A stretch of DNA of 64,000 nt, from assembly GCF_000341345.1 (NCBI RefSeq), contig NC_020302.1:2584075-2648074 (forward strand), read 5' to 3'. This DNA comes from Corynebacterium halotolerans YIM 70093 = DSM 44683. Lineage in GTDB: Bacteria > Actinomycetota > Actinomycetes > Mycobacteriales > Mycobacteriaceae. The position numbers were made by a program, and so were the translations under genes. Shown piece after piece: positions 12,606 to 21,396 of this stretch (position 1 is the stretch's first letter; each line of letters begins with the position of its first letter). Below the pieces are notes generated by a model. That model saw only the letters and a list, made by a program, of their open reading frames with translations, did not search any database and was not told where the DNA came from.

Positions 12606-13935
12606 TCAGGCCTCAGAGGCCTCGTTCTCCCTCTCCTTCCCCCGGTCCAGTAACTCCCGCCCGCGTTCCAGGGCGGGCAGGTAGGTATCGGCGGACACCC
12701 CTGCCAGATCATCGAGCATGCTGCGCAGCTGGTCCGGGATCATCGCCGACCCCGCGCCGTAGTGGTGGATCTCCCGGATGACCTCGTCGAGCATCTCCGT
12801 GATGTGCTGGGATTGATGCACCACCCGCACCCGACGGTCATCGCCTGCGATATAGGGGCTGGGTTCGACGGTGGTGACCAGATAGCGGAAGACCCGGTGG
12901 ATCTCATGGATGCACCGGACCGCGGTAGCCGGGTCGTTGACGCCCGCGGACAAGGCGCGGTCGGCGATGTCGGCAAGTTGGCGGAAACCGAAGGCCAGGT
13001 CCTGGCGAAGTTCCCGCTCCGCGCGCACCTCCACCGCCGCGCACAGCGCCTTCCGGTCCCGGTCGCTGAGTTCCCTGTCCCCCCCCCCACACACGCAGCA
13101 ACGGCTGGCCGGCCACGAGATAATCCCCCACCCGACGGTCGACGGTGATCACGGCTTCATGTTCTTCTGCCCAGGACACCAGTTTCCGGTAATCGACCCA
13201 CACCAGAGAACCATGGCTGTCCGCGGGGATCTCCTCCCGCGGGTCGCCGGGCCGCGGGGACCAGGTTGGCCCCTGTGCCCGGCCGGCCTCCTCAATCTGC
13301 AGGGGGTAGAGCCGTTCCGCCACTTTCATGGCCTCCCCGCCGATCTCAGAGATGGCGTTGGACACGTGCATGGAGGAGGTGATGTGGCGGATGAAGGCCA
13401 GGAAGAAACCCAGGCAACCGAGCACCAGCAGAAATGCGACCGTCACCGACAGCCGGGGAACGAACCCGTCGAGCTTCTCGAAGTCGTTCCAGACGTAGCG
13501 GAGGACGGTCAGGGAGAACACAAAGGTTGCCAGGAACATCGCCAGGGTGCCCTGCACGACGCGGTTACGCAGGAATCCGTTGAGCATCCGGGGGCTGAAC
13601 TGACTGTTGACCAGCTGGAGTATGACCAGGGTGTTGGCGAAGATGAGACCGGTCACCGAGATCGTGGAGGAGGCGATGGTCCCCAGAACCTCGCGGGCGG
13701 CGGAGGGGCCACCCTCGAAGACGAACTCCAGGGTGGAGCTCGGCAGCCCGCGTTCCCAGACGGGCAGGAGGGAGCCCAGGATCAGCGCGGCCAGCACGCT
13801 GGCGGCGGGAATTGCCCAGAAGGGACGCCACAACCGTTTCCAGTACGTTTCGCGGGGAACATCCGGTATGGAACCGCGTATTCGGAGACTCTCAGCCTCA
13901 TCATGATTGTGGTCTTCATCATGTTCTCGCACCAT
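12606..13935 (-). pseudogene. DUF2254 membrane protein, frameshifted at a poly-G tract
   Basis: The N-terminal part (13935 to about 13089) encodes a DUF2254-type protein with four predicted membrane helices (for example 'PFWAIPAASVLAALILGS', 'VTGLIFANTLVILQLVNS') and then a soluble region ('RRVGDYLVAGQPLLRVWG'). The frame is lost at a run of 10 G on the coding strand (13079-13088); the C-terminal part continues in another frame ('DRELSDRDRKAL...') to 12606. Nine G would restore one 442-codon frame. It may be a true pseudogene, a phase-variable gene or a sequencing error. It is convergent with csoR. ATG 13935 has no clear RBS. The function of DUF2254 is not known. Confidence 0.8.
13079..13088 (-). 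repeat. homopolymer of ten G (coding strand) in DUF2254 gene
   Basis: Ten consecutive C on the plus strand. It is the longest homopolymer I noticed in a coding sequence of the window, and it is exactly where the reading frame breaks. Confidence 0.9.
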
Positions 13936-14134
13936 TCCATTGTTACATCACGCCTGCCACCCAGGACGCCCCCTTCAGGCTCGATGATTCCCACCGAATC
14001 CATCCGGGCCCGACGACGGCTGCCGCGGCCGGTGGGGTCCCACGTCCGGGAACGGGCCCGGCGGCTTCCCTGCCGGGGGCGTATGGCAGAAGATGCCCGG
14101 TCGCCGCTTCCCGACGTGCCCCATGAACGCCGAA

Positions 14135-14161
14135 CCCCCTGACAGCCGAGCTGTCAGGGGG
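14135..14161 (-). terminator. hairpin after tRNA-Lys
   Basis: CCCCCTGACAG and CTGTCAGGGGG form an 11-bp stem with a 5-nt loop, 9 nt after the tRNA-Lys 3' end. The U tract is poor (GTTCGG). Confidence 0.6.
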
Positions 14162-14170
14162 TGTTGTCGG

Positions 14171-14243
14171 TGGGCCCAGAGGGGCTCGAACCCTCGACCT
14201 GCGGATTAAAAGTCCGTAGCTCTACCAACTGAGCTATAGGCCC
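14171..14243 (-). tRNA. tRNA-Lys (TTT)
   Basis: This is a 73-nt cloverleaf with acceptor GGGCCTA/TGGGCCC, D arm AGCTCAGTTGGTAGAGC, anticodon loop CTTTTAA (anticodon TTT), T arm GGTTCGAGCC and discriminator A. Confidence 0.95.
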
Positions 14244-14407
14244 TTGGGCGACGGTCCAATATCCGTCGCGCCCCAGATTCTACTTCCCCTCCCTGCGGTG
14301 AGGGAAACCACCCCTCGGTGAGTCAGGTTCCCTCGACCGTGGGGGCACCCGGATTCCGGCACCTCGACAACGTATTCCCGGGCACCGCCGCATCCCGATC
14401 AAGGTGT

Positions 14408-14438
14408 CCGCCCCCTCGCTGCCGCAGCGAGGGGGCGG
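14408..14438 (-). terminator. terminator of first CoA-transferase gene
   Basis: CCGCCCCCTCGCTGC and GCAGCGAGGGGGCGG pair almost perfectly. The hairpin lies 28 nt after the stop codon of the 14466-15968 gene. Confidence 0.65.
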
Positions 14439-14465
14439 AGCACTCAGCGGAAGGCCGACGGGTTT

Positions 14466-15968
14466 CTAGCCCTTCATGGAACCCTTCTCGGCCAGGTTGA
14501 CATGGAAGTCGAAGGCGGTGGCCAGGTCGTGCGGGGTCTGCAGGAACTTGTTCTTCGCCGCACGCTCGTAGTACTCCTCCAGCAGCGGACGGTAGTCCGG
14601 GTGGGCCACGGCGATCATCTTCTTCACGCGGTCACGCGGAGCCAGACCACGCAGGTCGGCGAAGCCGTATTCGGTGATGATGACCATGGCGTCGTGCTCG
14701 GTGTGGTCGATGTGGGACGCGAACGGCACGATCGCGGAGATCGCCCCGTCCTTGGCCACCGACGGGGAGATGAAGGTCGACGCGAAGGCGTTGCGGGTGA
14801 AGTCACCGGAGCCGCCGATGCCGTTCATGATGCGGGTACCACCGACATGGGTGGAGTTGACGTTGCCGTAGATGTCGGCCTCGATCAGACCGTTGGAGGA
14901 GATCAGGCCCATGCGGCGGATGACCTCCGGGGAGTTGGAGATCTGCAGCGGACGCAGGACGAGGTGGTCGCGGTACTTCTTCGCCTCGGCGTTCATCTTC
15001 TCCGCGTACTCCGGCGACAGCGCGAAGGAGGTGGCGGAGGAGACGGTCATCTTGCCGGCGTCGATGAGATCCAGCATGCCGTCCTGGACGACCTCGGTGT
15101 AGGCCTGGATGTTCTCGAACTTGGAGTCCAGCAGGCCCGCCATCACGGCGTTGGGTACGTTGCCCACGCCGGACTGCATGATGAATCGGTCATAGGCCAG
15201 ACGGCCCGCGGCGACCTCGGCCTCCAGGAAGTCGAGGAAGTTACCGGCGATCTGCTTCGAGATCTCGTCCGGCTCCTTGAAGGGGCTGTTGCGGTCCGGG
15301 GCGTTGGTCTCCACCACGGCGACGACCTTGTTGGTGTCGATCTGGATGTAGGTGTTGCCGATGCGGTCGCCGACGTTGTTGATCGGGATCGGGGTGCGGT
15401 TCGGCAGGTGCGGTACGCGGTAGATGTCCGCCATGCCCTCGAGGTCGAGCGACTGCCACTCGTTGACCTCGAGGATGACCTTGTCGGCCTCCTCGAGGTA
15501 CTCGATGTTGTTTCCCACACCGGAGGACGGGATGAGATGGCCCTCCTCGGTGATGCGGGTGACCTCGATGACGGCGACGTCGATGTTGCCGAAGAAGCCC
15601 TGCTCGACCTGCAGGCCGGAGTGGGACAGGTGGATGTCCTGGTACTTCATCTCGGCACTGTTGACCTTGCCGCGCATGATCGGGTCCGACTGGTAGGGCA
15701 TGCGGTAATTGATCGCGTCGGCCTCGGCCAGCACGCCGTCACAGTCCGGGGCGGTCGATGCGCCGGTCAGGACGTTGATCTTGAACTCGTCACCCTTGGA
15801 GTGGAACTCCTTGGCCTTGTCGGCGATGGCGGTGGGCAGCGCCTTGGGGTAGGCCGCACCGGTGAAGCCGGACATGCCGACCGTGTCACCGTTGTTGATG
15901 AACTGGGCCGCCTCATCGGCGGACATCAGCTTGGAGCGCAGCTCGGAGTTCGCAATCCGGTCAGTCAT
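14466..15968 (-). CDS. acetyl-CoA hydrolase/CoA transferase, copy 1
   Basis: This family (ActA/Cat in C. glutamicum, AarC elsewhere) moves CoA between acyl groups, for example from succinyl-CoA to acetate or the reverse. The 500-residue product shows the class I CoA-transferase layout with the conserved 'GDTVGMSGFTGAAYPKALP' near the start, 'LTGASTAP', 'SGVGNVPNAVMAGLLDS' followed by 'AYTEVVQDG' (its Glu is the likely catalytic residue) and 'NGIGGSGDFTRNAF' in domain II. ATG 15968 follows GAGGTGAC. It is the downstream member of a tandem pair; a 348-nt gap with a GlxR-like site and a terminator precede it, so it is probably transcribed on its own. Confidence 0.92.
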   Translation of the reverse strand: MTDRIANSELRSKLMSADEAAQFINNGDTVGMSGFTGAAYPKALPTAIADKAKEFHSKGDEFKINVLTGASTAPDCDGVLAEADAINYRMPYQSDPIMRGKVNSAEMKYQDIHLSHSGLQVEQGFFGNIDVAVIEVTRITEEGHLIPSSGVGNNIEYLEEADKVILEVNEWQSLDLEGMADIYRVPHLPNRTPIPINNVGDRIGNTYIQIDTNKVVAVVETNAPDRNSPFKEPDEISKQIAGNFLDFLEAEVAAGRLAYDRFIMQSGVGNVPNAVMAGLLDSKFENIQAYTEVVQDGMLDLIDAGKMTVSSATSFALSPEYAEKMNAEAKKYRDHLVLRPLQISNSPEVIRRMGLISSNGLIEADIYGNVNSTHVGGTRIMNGIGGSGDFTRNAFASTFISPSVAKDGAISAIVPFASHIDHTEHDAMVIITEYGFADLRGLAPRDRVKKMIAVAHPDYRPLLEEYYERAAKNKFLQTPHDLATAFDFHVNLAEKGSMKG

Positions 15969-16068
15969 TGAGTGTCACCTCGGGTCGTGTTTACTGTCGG
16001 GTAATCGGGCACCCGCCGTGCGCCGGTCGCCCTGACGTAAAAGGCACGTCAGAGCACATGGTCCACAC

Positions 16069-16084
16069 AGTGAGTGTCATCACT
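16069..16084. promoter_or_regulatory. GlxR binding site candidate upstream of CoA-transferase copy 1
   Basis: AGTGAGTGTCATCACT contains the exact inner core GTGA-N6-TCAC of the GlxR consensus TGTGA-N6-TCACA; only the outermost bases differ. It is about 100 bp upstream of the ATG at 15968. Confidence 0.5.
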
Positions 16085-16264
16085 ATCCATTGTGACTTGT
16101 GATTAGGTTCCGCGCCAGCGATTGGCATGACATCCCATGGCCGAGGTGCGGGAATTTCACCCCGAACAGCGTCTATCCCCCACCCCAGGCTCCCCCCGTT
16201 CGCGTTGTCCTCCACCCCTGCCGGCCCCTCAGGGCGTCGGCACGCGGTCATCGGAAAGCAGAAA

Positions 16265-16291
16265 CCGGAGGTTGCGCGGGGCAACCTCCGG
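16265..16291 (-). terminator. terminator of second CoA-transferase gene
   Basis: CCGGAGGTTGC and GCAACCTCCGG form an 11-bp stem with a short loop, followed on the minus strand by GTTTCTGCTTTCC. It stands 25 nt after the stop of the 16317-17819 gene. Confidence 0.75.
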
Positions 16292-16316
16292 TTCCGTGTC
16301 AGTCATGCGCTGGTGT

Positions 16317-17819
16317 TCAGCCCTTCATGGAACCCTTCTCGGCCAGGTTGACGTGGAAGTCGAAGGCGGTGGCCAGGTCGTGCGGGGTCTGCAGGAACTT
16401 GTTCTTCGCCGCACGCTCGTAGTACTCCTCCAGCAGCGGACGGTAGTCCGGGTGCGCGATGGAGATCATCTTCTTCACGCGGTCGCGGGGCGCGAGGCCA
16501 CGCAGGTCGGCGTAGCCGTACTCCGAGACGATGACCATGGCGTCGTGCTCGGTGTGGTCGATGTGGGACGCGAACGGCACGATCGCGGAGATCGCGCCGT
16601 CCTTGGCCACGGACGGGGTGATGAAGGAGGAGATGTAGCCGTTGCGGGTGAAATCGCCGGAACCGCCGATGCCGTTCATGACTCGGGTGCCGCCCACGTG
16701 GGTGGAGTTGATGTTGCCGTAGATGTCGGCCTCGATCAGGCCGTTGGAGGCGATGAGCCCGACGCGGCGGATGACCTCCGGGTGGTTGGAGATCTGCTGC
16801 GGGCGCAGGACGATCTGCTCGCGGTACTTCTTGGCCTCGGCGTTCATCTTCTCCGCGTACTCCGGCGACAGCGCGAAGGAGGTGGCGGAGGCGACCGTCA
16901 TCTTGCCGGCGTCGATGAGATCGAGCATGCCGTCCTGGATGACCTCGGTGTAGGCCTGGATGTTCTCGAACTTGGAGTCCAGCAGGCCCGCCATCACGGC
17001 GTTCGGGACATTGCCGACGCCCGACTGCATGATGTAGCCGTCGTAGGTCAGGCGGCCGGCGGCGACCTCGCCCTCGAGGAAGTCGAGGAAGTTGCCGGCG
17101 ATCTGCTTCGAGATCTCGTCGGCCGGCTTGAACGGCGCGTTGCGGTCCGGGGCGTCCGTCTCGACGACCGCGACGACCTTGTCCGTGTCGATCTGGATGT
17201 GGGTGGTGCCGATGCGGTCGCCGACGTTGTTGATCGGGATCGGGATGCGGTTCGGCAGCTTCGGCATGCTCCAGATGTCGTGCATGCCCTCCAGGTCGAG
17301 GGACTGCCAGGAGTTGACCTCGATGATGATCCGGTCGGCGGCCTCGAGGTACTCGAGGTTGTTGCCCACGGCCGAGGACGGGATGAGATTGCCGTCCTCG
17401 GTGATGCGCACGGCCTCGATGACGGCGGCATTGACCTTGCCGAAGAAGCCCTGCTCCACGTACAGGCCCGAGTGGGACAGGTGGATGTCCTGGTACTTCA
17501 TCTCGCCGGCGTTGATCTTGTTCCGCATGATCGGGTCCGACTGGTAGGGCATGCGGTAGTTGACGGCGTCGGCCTCGGCCAGCACACCGTCGGCGTCCGG
17601 GGCGGTGGAGGCGCCGGTGAAGACGTCGATCTTGAAGTCCTCGCCCCTGCCGTGGATCTCACGGGCCTTGGCGGCGATGGCTGACGGCAGCGCCTTCGGG
17701 TAACCGGCGCCGGTGAAACCGGACATGCCGACCGTGTCGCCGTGGTTGATGAACTGGGCCGCCTCATCGGCGGACATGACCTTCGAGCGCAGCTGCGCGT
17801 TCGCGATCCGGTCAGACAT
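16317..17819 (-). CDS. actA: acetyl-CoA hydrolase/CoA transferase, copy 2
   Basis: This is the paralogue of the 14466-15968 gene, with the same 500-residue length and gap-free alignment, and the closer match to what I recall of C. glutamicum ActA (cg2840), because it is next to dus and phoU. It has the same motifs: 'GDTVGMSGFTGAGYPKALP', 'SGVGNVPNAVMAGLLDS', 'AYTEVIQDG' with the likely catalytic Glu, and 'NGIGGSGDFTRNGYISSF'. ATG 17819 has a strong AAGGAGG. Upstream, a TAATAT-type -10 lies near 17952-17957 on the minus strand. ActA-type enzymes can convert succinyl-CoA plus acetate to succinate plus acetyl-CoA, replacing succinyl-CoA synthetase. Confidence 0.94.
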   Translation of the reverse strand: MSDRIANAQLRSKVMSADEAAQFINHGDTVGMSGFTGAGYPKALPSAIAAKAREIHGRGEDFKIDVFTGASTAPDADGVLAEADAVNYRMPYQSDPIMRNKINAGEMKYQDIHLSHSGLYVEQGFFGKVNAAVIEAVRITEDGNLIPSSAVGNNLEYLEAADRIIIEVNSWQSLDLEGMHDIWSMPKLPNRIPIPINNVGDRIGTTHIQIDTDKVVAVVETDAPDRNAPFKPADEISKQIAGNFLDFLEGEVAAGRLTYDGYIMQSGVGNVPNAVMAGLLDSKFENIQAYTEVIQDGMLDLIDAGKMTVASATSFALSPEYAEKMNAEAKKYREQIVLRPQQISNHPEVIRRVGLIASNGLIEADIYGNINSTHVGGTRVMNGIGGSGDFTRNGYISSFITPSVAKDGAISAIVPFASHIDHTEHDAMVIVSEYGYADLRGLAPRDRVKKMISIAHPDYRPLLEEYYERAAKNKFLQTPHDLATAFDFHVNLAEKGSMKG

Positions 17820-18051
17820 CTAAGACCTCCTTGTAAGCGGGTCCCGGCACCTTCGTGGGGTCCGGACCCGATCCATCCAGTGTTCGTGGCGTTCATAACC
17901 CCGCCCCGATTCGGAATGTCGATTCCGGGCAGGTGGTTAAGTGACCCTAAACATATTATCTAAGCCACTTTCCGTCCCGGCGCGGAGGTCGCCCACTCGG
18001 GCCCAGGGCAGGCCCGCGACGGGTTTGGGATCTCCGCCCCAGGCGACGACA

Positions 18052-19206
18052 ATGGGCACCGTGACTCTGACAATCGGATCCCTGAGGTTGAACTCGCCCG
18101 TCGTCCTCGCCCCCATGGCCGGCGTGACGAACGTGGCGTTCCGCACCCTGTGCCGGGAGCAGGAGATCGAACGCACCGGCACCGTCTCCGGGCTCTACGT
18201 CTGCGAGATGGTCACCGCCCGCGCCCTGGTGGAGCGCAACAAGAAGACGCTCCACATGACGACGTTCGCCCCCGACGAGAACCCGCGCTCGCTGCAGCTG
18301 TACACGACCGATCCGAAGTACACCTACGAGGCGGCGAAGATGATCGTGGACAACGACATGGCCGACCACATCGACATGAACTTCGGCTGCCCGGTGCCGA
18401 AGGTCACCCGCCGCGGCGGCGGCTCCGCCATCCCCTACAAGCGCCGCCTGTTCGGCAATATCGTGGCCGCCGCCGTGCGCGCGACGGAGGGCACGGACAT
18501 TCCGGTGACGGTGAAGTTCCGCGTCGGCATCGACGACGAGCACCACACGCACCTCGACGCCGGGCGCATCGCCGTGGAGGAGGGTGCGGCCGCCGTGGCC
18601 CTGCACGCCCGCACGGCCGCCCAGCGCTACTCGGGCGAGGCGGACTGGAACGAGATCACCCGTCTGGTCGAGCACCTCGACGGCTCCGGCGTGCCGGTGC
18701 TCGGCAACGGCGACATCTTCGCTGCCTCGGACGCCCGCGCCATGATGGACGCCACGGGCTGCGACGGCGTCGTCGTCGGCCGTGGCTGCCTGGGCCGGCC
18801 CTGGCTGTTTGCGGAGCTGTCCGCCGAGCTGCGCGGCGAGCCGGTCCCCGCCGAGCCGACCCTGGGCGAGGTCACCCGCATCATCACCCGTCACGCCGAG
18901 CTGCTGGCCGCCCACGACGGCGAGGACCACGCCAGCCGCGACCTGCGCAAGCACATGGGCTGGTACCTGCGTGGCTTCCCCGTCGGCGGCGAGCTGCGCG
19001 CGAACCTCGCCCGCATCACCTCACTGGCCGAGCTGCGCGAGATCCTCGCCCCCTGGGCGGAATCCGAGGTCCGGGCCGACGACGCCGAGGGCGCCCGCGG
19101 ACGGAAGGGCTCCCCCGCCAAAGTCGCGCTGCCCGACGGCTGGCTCGACGACCCGGAGGACGAGACCGTCCCCGAGGGCGCCGAGATCATGCATTCCGGC
19201 GGCTGA
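18052..19206 (+). CDS. dus: tRNA-dihydrouridine synthase
   Basis: Dus enzymes reduce uridine in the tRNA D loop with FMN. The 384-residue product has the TIM-barrel start 'VVLAPMAGVTNVAFRTL', the catalytic cysteine in 'DMNFGCPVPKVTRRGGG' and FMN-phosphate motifs 'LHARTAAQRYSG' and 'GNGDIF...GVVVGRGCLGRPWLF'. The C-terminus is a helical RNA-binding domain with an acidic tail. The start is uncertain: ATG 18052 and GTG 18061 (MTLTIGSLRL) are both possible, and the latter agrees better with relatives. It is divergent from the CoA transferase and followed by phoU. Confidence 0.92.
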   Translation: MGTVTLTIGSLRLNSPVVLAPMAGVTNVAFRTLCREQEIERTGTVSGLYVCEMVTARALVERNKKTLHMTTFAPDENPRSLQLYTTDPKYTYEAAKMIVDNDMADHIDMNFGCPVPKVTRRGGGSAIPYKRRLFGNIVAAAVRATEGTDIPVTVKFRVGIDDEHHTHLDAGRIAVEEGAAAVALHARTAAQRYSGEADWNEITRLVEHLDGSGVPVLGNGDIFAASDARAMMDATGCDGVVVGRGCLGRPWLFAELSAELRGEPVPAEPTLGEVTRIITRHAELLAAHDGEDHASRDLRKHMGWYLRGFPVGGELRANLARITSLAELREILAPWAESEVRADDAEGARGRKGSPAKVALPDGWLDDPEDETVPEGAEIMHSGG

Positions 19207-19277
19207 TCCCGCGATTTCCCCGGCCCTCCCCGTTGCTTCAGCGGGCGGTGCTCCCATGGTCACATTAAGATGAGAGT

Positions 19278-20015
19278 ATGCGCACCGCCTACCGTGAAGA
19301 CCTGGACTCTTTCGCACACGACCTGATCGTCATGTGCGACTCCGTCCAGACGATCATGTCCAAGGCATCCCACGCCCTGCTCGGGGCCTCCCTGCAGGCG
19401 GCGGAGGAGGCCCTCTCCATGGCCGATGAGCTCGAGGAGATCCGCGTCCGGTGCGAGGAGCGGGCGGTTGAGCTCCTCGCCCTGGAGGGTCCCGTCGCCC
19501 GGGATCTGCGTCAGGTGATCTCCTCCATCTACATCGTCGAGGACTTCAACCGCATGGCCGCCCTGGCCATGCACGTCGCCAAGGCGGCCCGCCGCCGCCA
19601 CCCGGAGCACGCGGTGCCCGAGCGGATGGCCGGCTACTTCACGGAGATGGCCCGACTGGTCACCGAGATGGCGGAGAAGACCCGCAACATCCTCATCGAC
19701 CCGAACGCCGACGCCGCCCTGATGCTCAGTGATGACGACGACGCCGTCGACGACCTCAACGACCACATGCTCGTCATGCTCACCCAGCGCGAGTGGGCGT
19801 ACTCCACCCGCGAGGCCGTCGACGTGGCCCTGCTGGCGCGCTTCTACGAGCGCTACGCCGACCATTGTGTCAACGTCGCCGCCCGCATCGTCTATCTGAC
19901 TTCGGGGCTGAACCCGGATGAGTACCTGGCGAAGCGCGAACGCGACGAGGCGGAGGCCGACATCGCGCGCCGCTTCGAGGAACTGGAACGGCAGTTCTCC
20001 CACCGCCGGGAGTAG
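19278..20015 (+). CDS. phoU: phosphate transport regulator PhoU
   Basis: PhoU links the Pst transporter to the PhoR/PhoS-type sensor and represses the Pho response when phosphate is abundant. The 245-residue protein is all helical with two repeats of the PhoU domain, each with the acidic metal-binding motif: 'VEDFNRMAALAMHVAK' in the first and 'ARFYERYADHCVNVAARI' in the second. A -10 TAAGAT (19266-19271) ends 6 nt before the ATG, so the mRNA is probably leaderless. It is on the opposite strand from pstSCAB and separated from pstB by a cytochrome P450 gene that, to my memory, is absent at this spot in C. glutamicum. Confidence 0.95.
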   Translation: MRTAYREDLDSFAHDLIVMCDSVQTIMSKASHALLGASLQAAEEALSMADELEEIRVRCEERAVELLALEGPVARDLRQVISSIYIVEDFNRMAALAMHVAKAARRRHPEHAVPERMAGYFTEMARLVTEMAEKTRNILIDPNADAALMLSDDDDAVDDLNDHMLVMLTQREWAYSTREAVDVALLARFYERYADHCVNVAARIVYLTSGLNPDEYLAKRERDEAEADIARRFEELERQFSHRRE

Positions 20016-20036
20016 CCGCCCGCCGGAGCCGGCAGC

Positions 20037-21260
20037 TCAGAGTCGTTCCAGCTCGACCGGGTAGTGCTCCCAGCCGCCCACCGGGTGCACCCCGCGGCTC
20101 GCGCCGCCCGCGCCGTCGTCACCGGTTCCCTCGGCGGGCCACACCGTGGCCGCCTTCAGCAGCTCCTCGATGAATGCCCGGATCTCCAGGATCGACAGCG
20201 GCTTGCCGGGGCACACGTGCGGCCCCGTCCCCCACACGAGATTCTTCCCGGCGTTGCCCTCGGGGTCGAAGGCCTCCACGTCACGGAAGGCCTCGGGGTC
20301 ACGGTTGGCGGCGGTCCAGTGGATGCGCACCCGCTGTCCCTCCGGCAGCTCCACCCCCGAGAGGGTGACCGGGCAGGTGGTCACGCGCCGGTTGGAGACG
20401 AATGGGTTGTCGACGCGCAGCAACTCGTCGACGACCGCGGTGAACTCGGCGTCGGAGACCCCGAAGCGCAGGTGTTCCTGCAGCGCCAGGTTCTCCGTCA
20501 GGCCGTGGAGGACCACCCCGATGCAGCGGGCCACGGAGCCGAGGTCGCCGGCTGTCCAGTTGCGCAGGATGGAGACGATCTCCGCAAACTCCAGCTTCCG
20601 CCCCAGGCTGGTGTCGTGGACGAGTTCGGCGGTGACGTCGTCGAAGCGGTCGGGGGCCTCGAGCCTGGGTCGGACGACCTCGGCGATGATGTCGTCGAAC
20701 TCCTCGGCCACGGCCGCGGTGCGGGAGCGGTCCCTGGAGCGGGTGGCCGCGGAGTTCTCGGCGATCCAGGCCAGCAGCCGCTCCTCGAGCTCCGCCGGCC
20801 AGCCCAGCCAGGCGCGCATCGCCCGCACCGCGAACGTCGCCCCCAGATCGTCGACCGCATCCACCCGGGCGGTGCGGCCGGTGAGGAAGTCGTCGACCAC
20901 CGCGCGGGCGACGTGGCGGAACGGCTCCCCGTACTCCGCAACGACGTCGGGCGCCAGATAGCGGTCGAGCAACCGGCGGAAGCGGATGTGCTCCCGGCCG
21001 TCGAGACCGTTGGGGATCTGCAGATGCGCCGAGACCGCCGAGCTGAAGGTCTCCGCGTCCTCGGCCACCCGGACCACCTCGGCGTGGCCTGCGACGAGGA
21101 TCTCGCCGTCGGAGGCGGGGACGACCGCTCGGCGACGCCCGCCCCTCCCCCGCGCGACAGGTCTCTGCTCAGTGGCCAGCAGCTCATCACCGAAGTCCCG
21201 GGGGTCACGGCCGGCCGGGTCGACGGGAGCCTCGGCGGGCGCGGCGTTGTCGGTGCTCAC
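20037..21260 (-). CDS. cytochrome P450
   Basis: This is a 407-residue soluble P450 of the bacterial class. The heme-thiolate motif is 'WGTGPHVCPGKPL' (Cys350, with Trp in place of the usual Phe), the K-helix ExxR is 'DELLRV' and the PERF-like region is 'FDPEGNAGKNLVWG'. The I-helix reads 'NWTAGDLGSVA', so the usual acid-Thr pair (AGxxT) is altered to Asp...Ser, which can change oxygen activation. No ferredoxin or reductase gene is adjacent, so the redox partner is encoded elsewhere and the substrate is unknown. GTG 21260 follows GAGGGAGA. It stands between phoU and pstB, convergent with phoU. Confidence 0.92.
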   Translation of the reverse strand: MSTDNAAPAEAPVDPAGRDPRDFGDELLATEQRPVARGRGGRRRAVVPASDGEILVAGHAEVVRVAEDAETFSSAVSAHLQIPNGLDGREHIRFRRLLDRYLAPDVVAEYGEPFRHVARAVVDDFLTGRTARVDAVDDLGATFAVRAMRAWLGWPAELEERLLAWIAENSAATRSRDRSRTAAVAEEFDDIIAEVVRPRLEAPDRFDDVTAELVHDTSLGRKLEFAEIVSILRNWTAGDLGSVARCIGVVLHGLTENLALQEHLRFGVSDAEFTAVVDELLRVDNPFVSNRRVTTCPVTLSGVELPEGQRVRIHWTAANRDPEAFRDVEAFDPEGNAGKNLVWGTGPHVCPGKPLSILEIRAFIEELLKAATVWPAEGTGDDGAGGASRGVHPVGGWEHYPVELERL

Positions 21261-21341
21261 TGTGTCTCCCTCACTTGTTGCTCCGTGGACGATCCGCTCC
21301 CCAGCCTAGGGGAAACGGGGAATTCTTCCCCCGCAACGGCG

Positions 21342-21376
21342 GCAGGCCCGCAGCGCGGGGTGCGCTGCGGGCCTGC
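21342..21376 (-). terminator. terminator of pst operon
   Basis: GCAGGCCCGCAGCGC and GCGCTGCGGGCCTGC form a perfect 15-bp stem with a 5-nt loop, 20 nt after the pstB stop codon. There is no strong U tract. Confidence 0.65.
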
Positions 21377-21396
21377 GGTTCATCGGGGGCGTCGGA

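Larger units (their letters stand above)
15969..16316. other. promoter region of CoA-transferase copy 1
   Basis: This gap of 348 nt holds the terminator of copy 2 (16265-16291) and a GlxR-like palindrome (16069-16084). I could not fix a -10 with confidence; TAAACA near 15990 and TTACGT near 16037 (minus strand) are candidates. No gene is seen. Confidence 0.5.
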
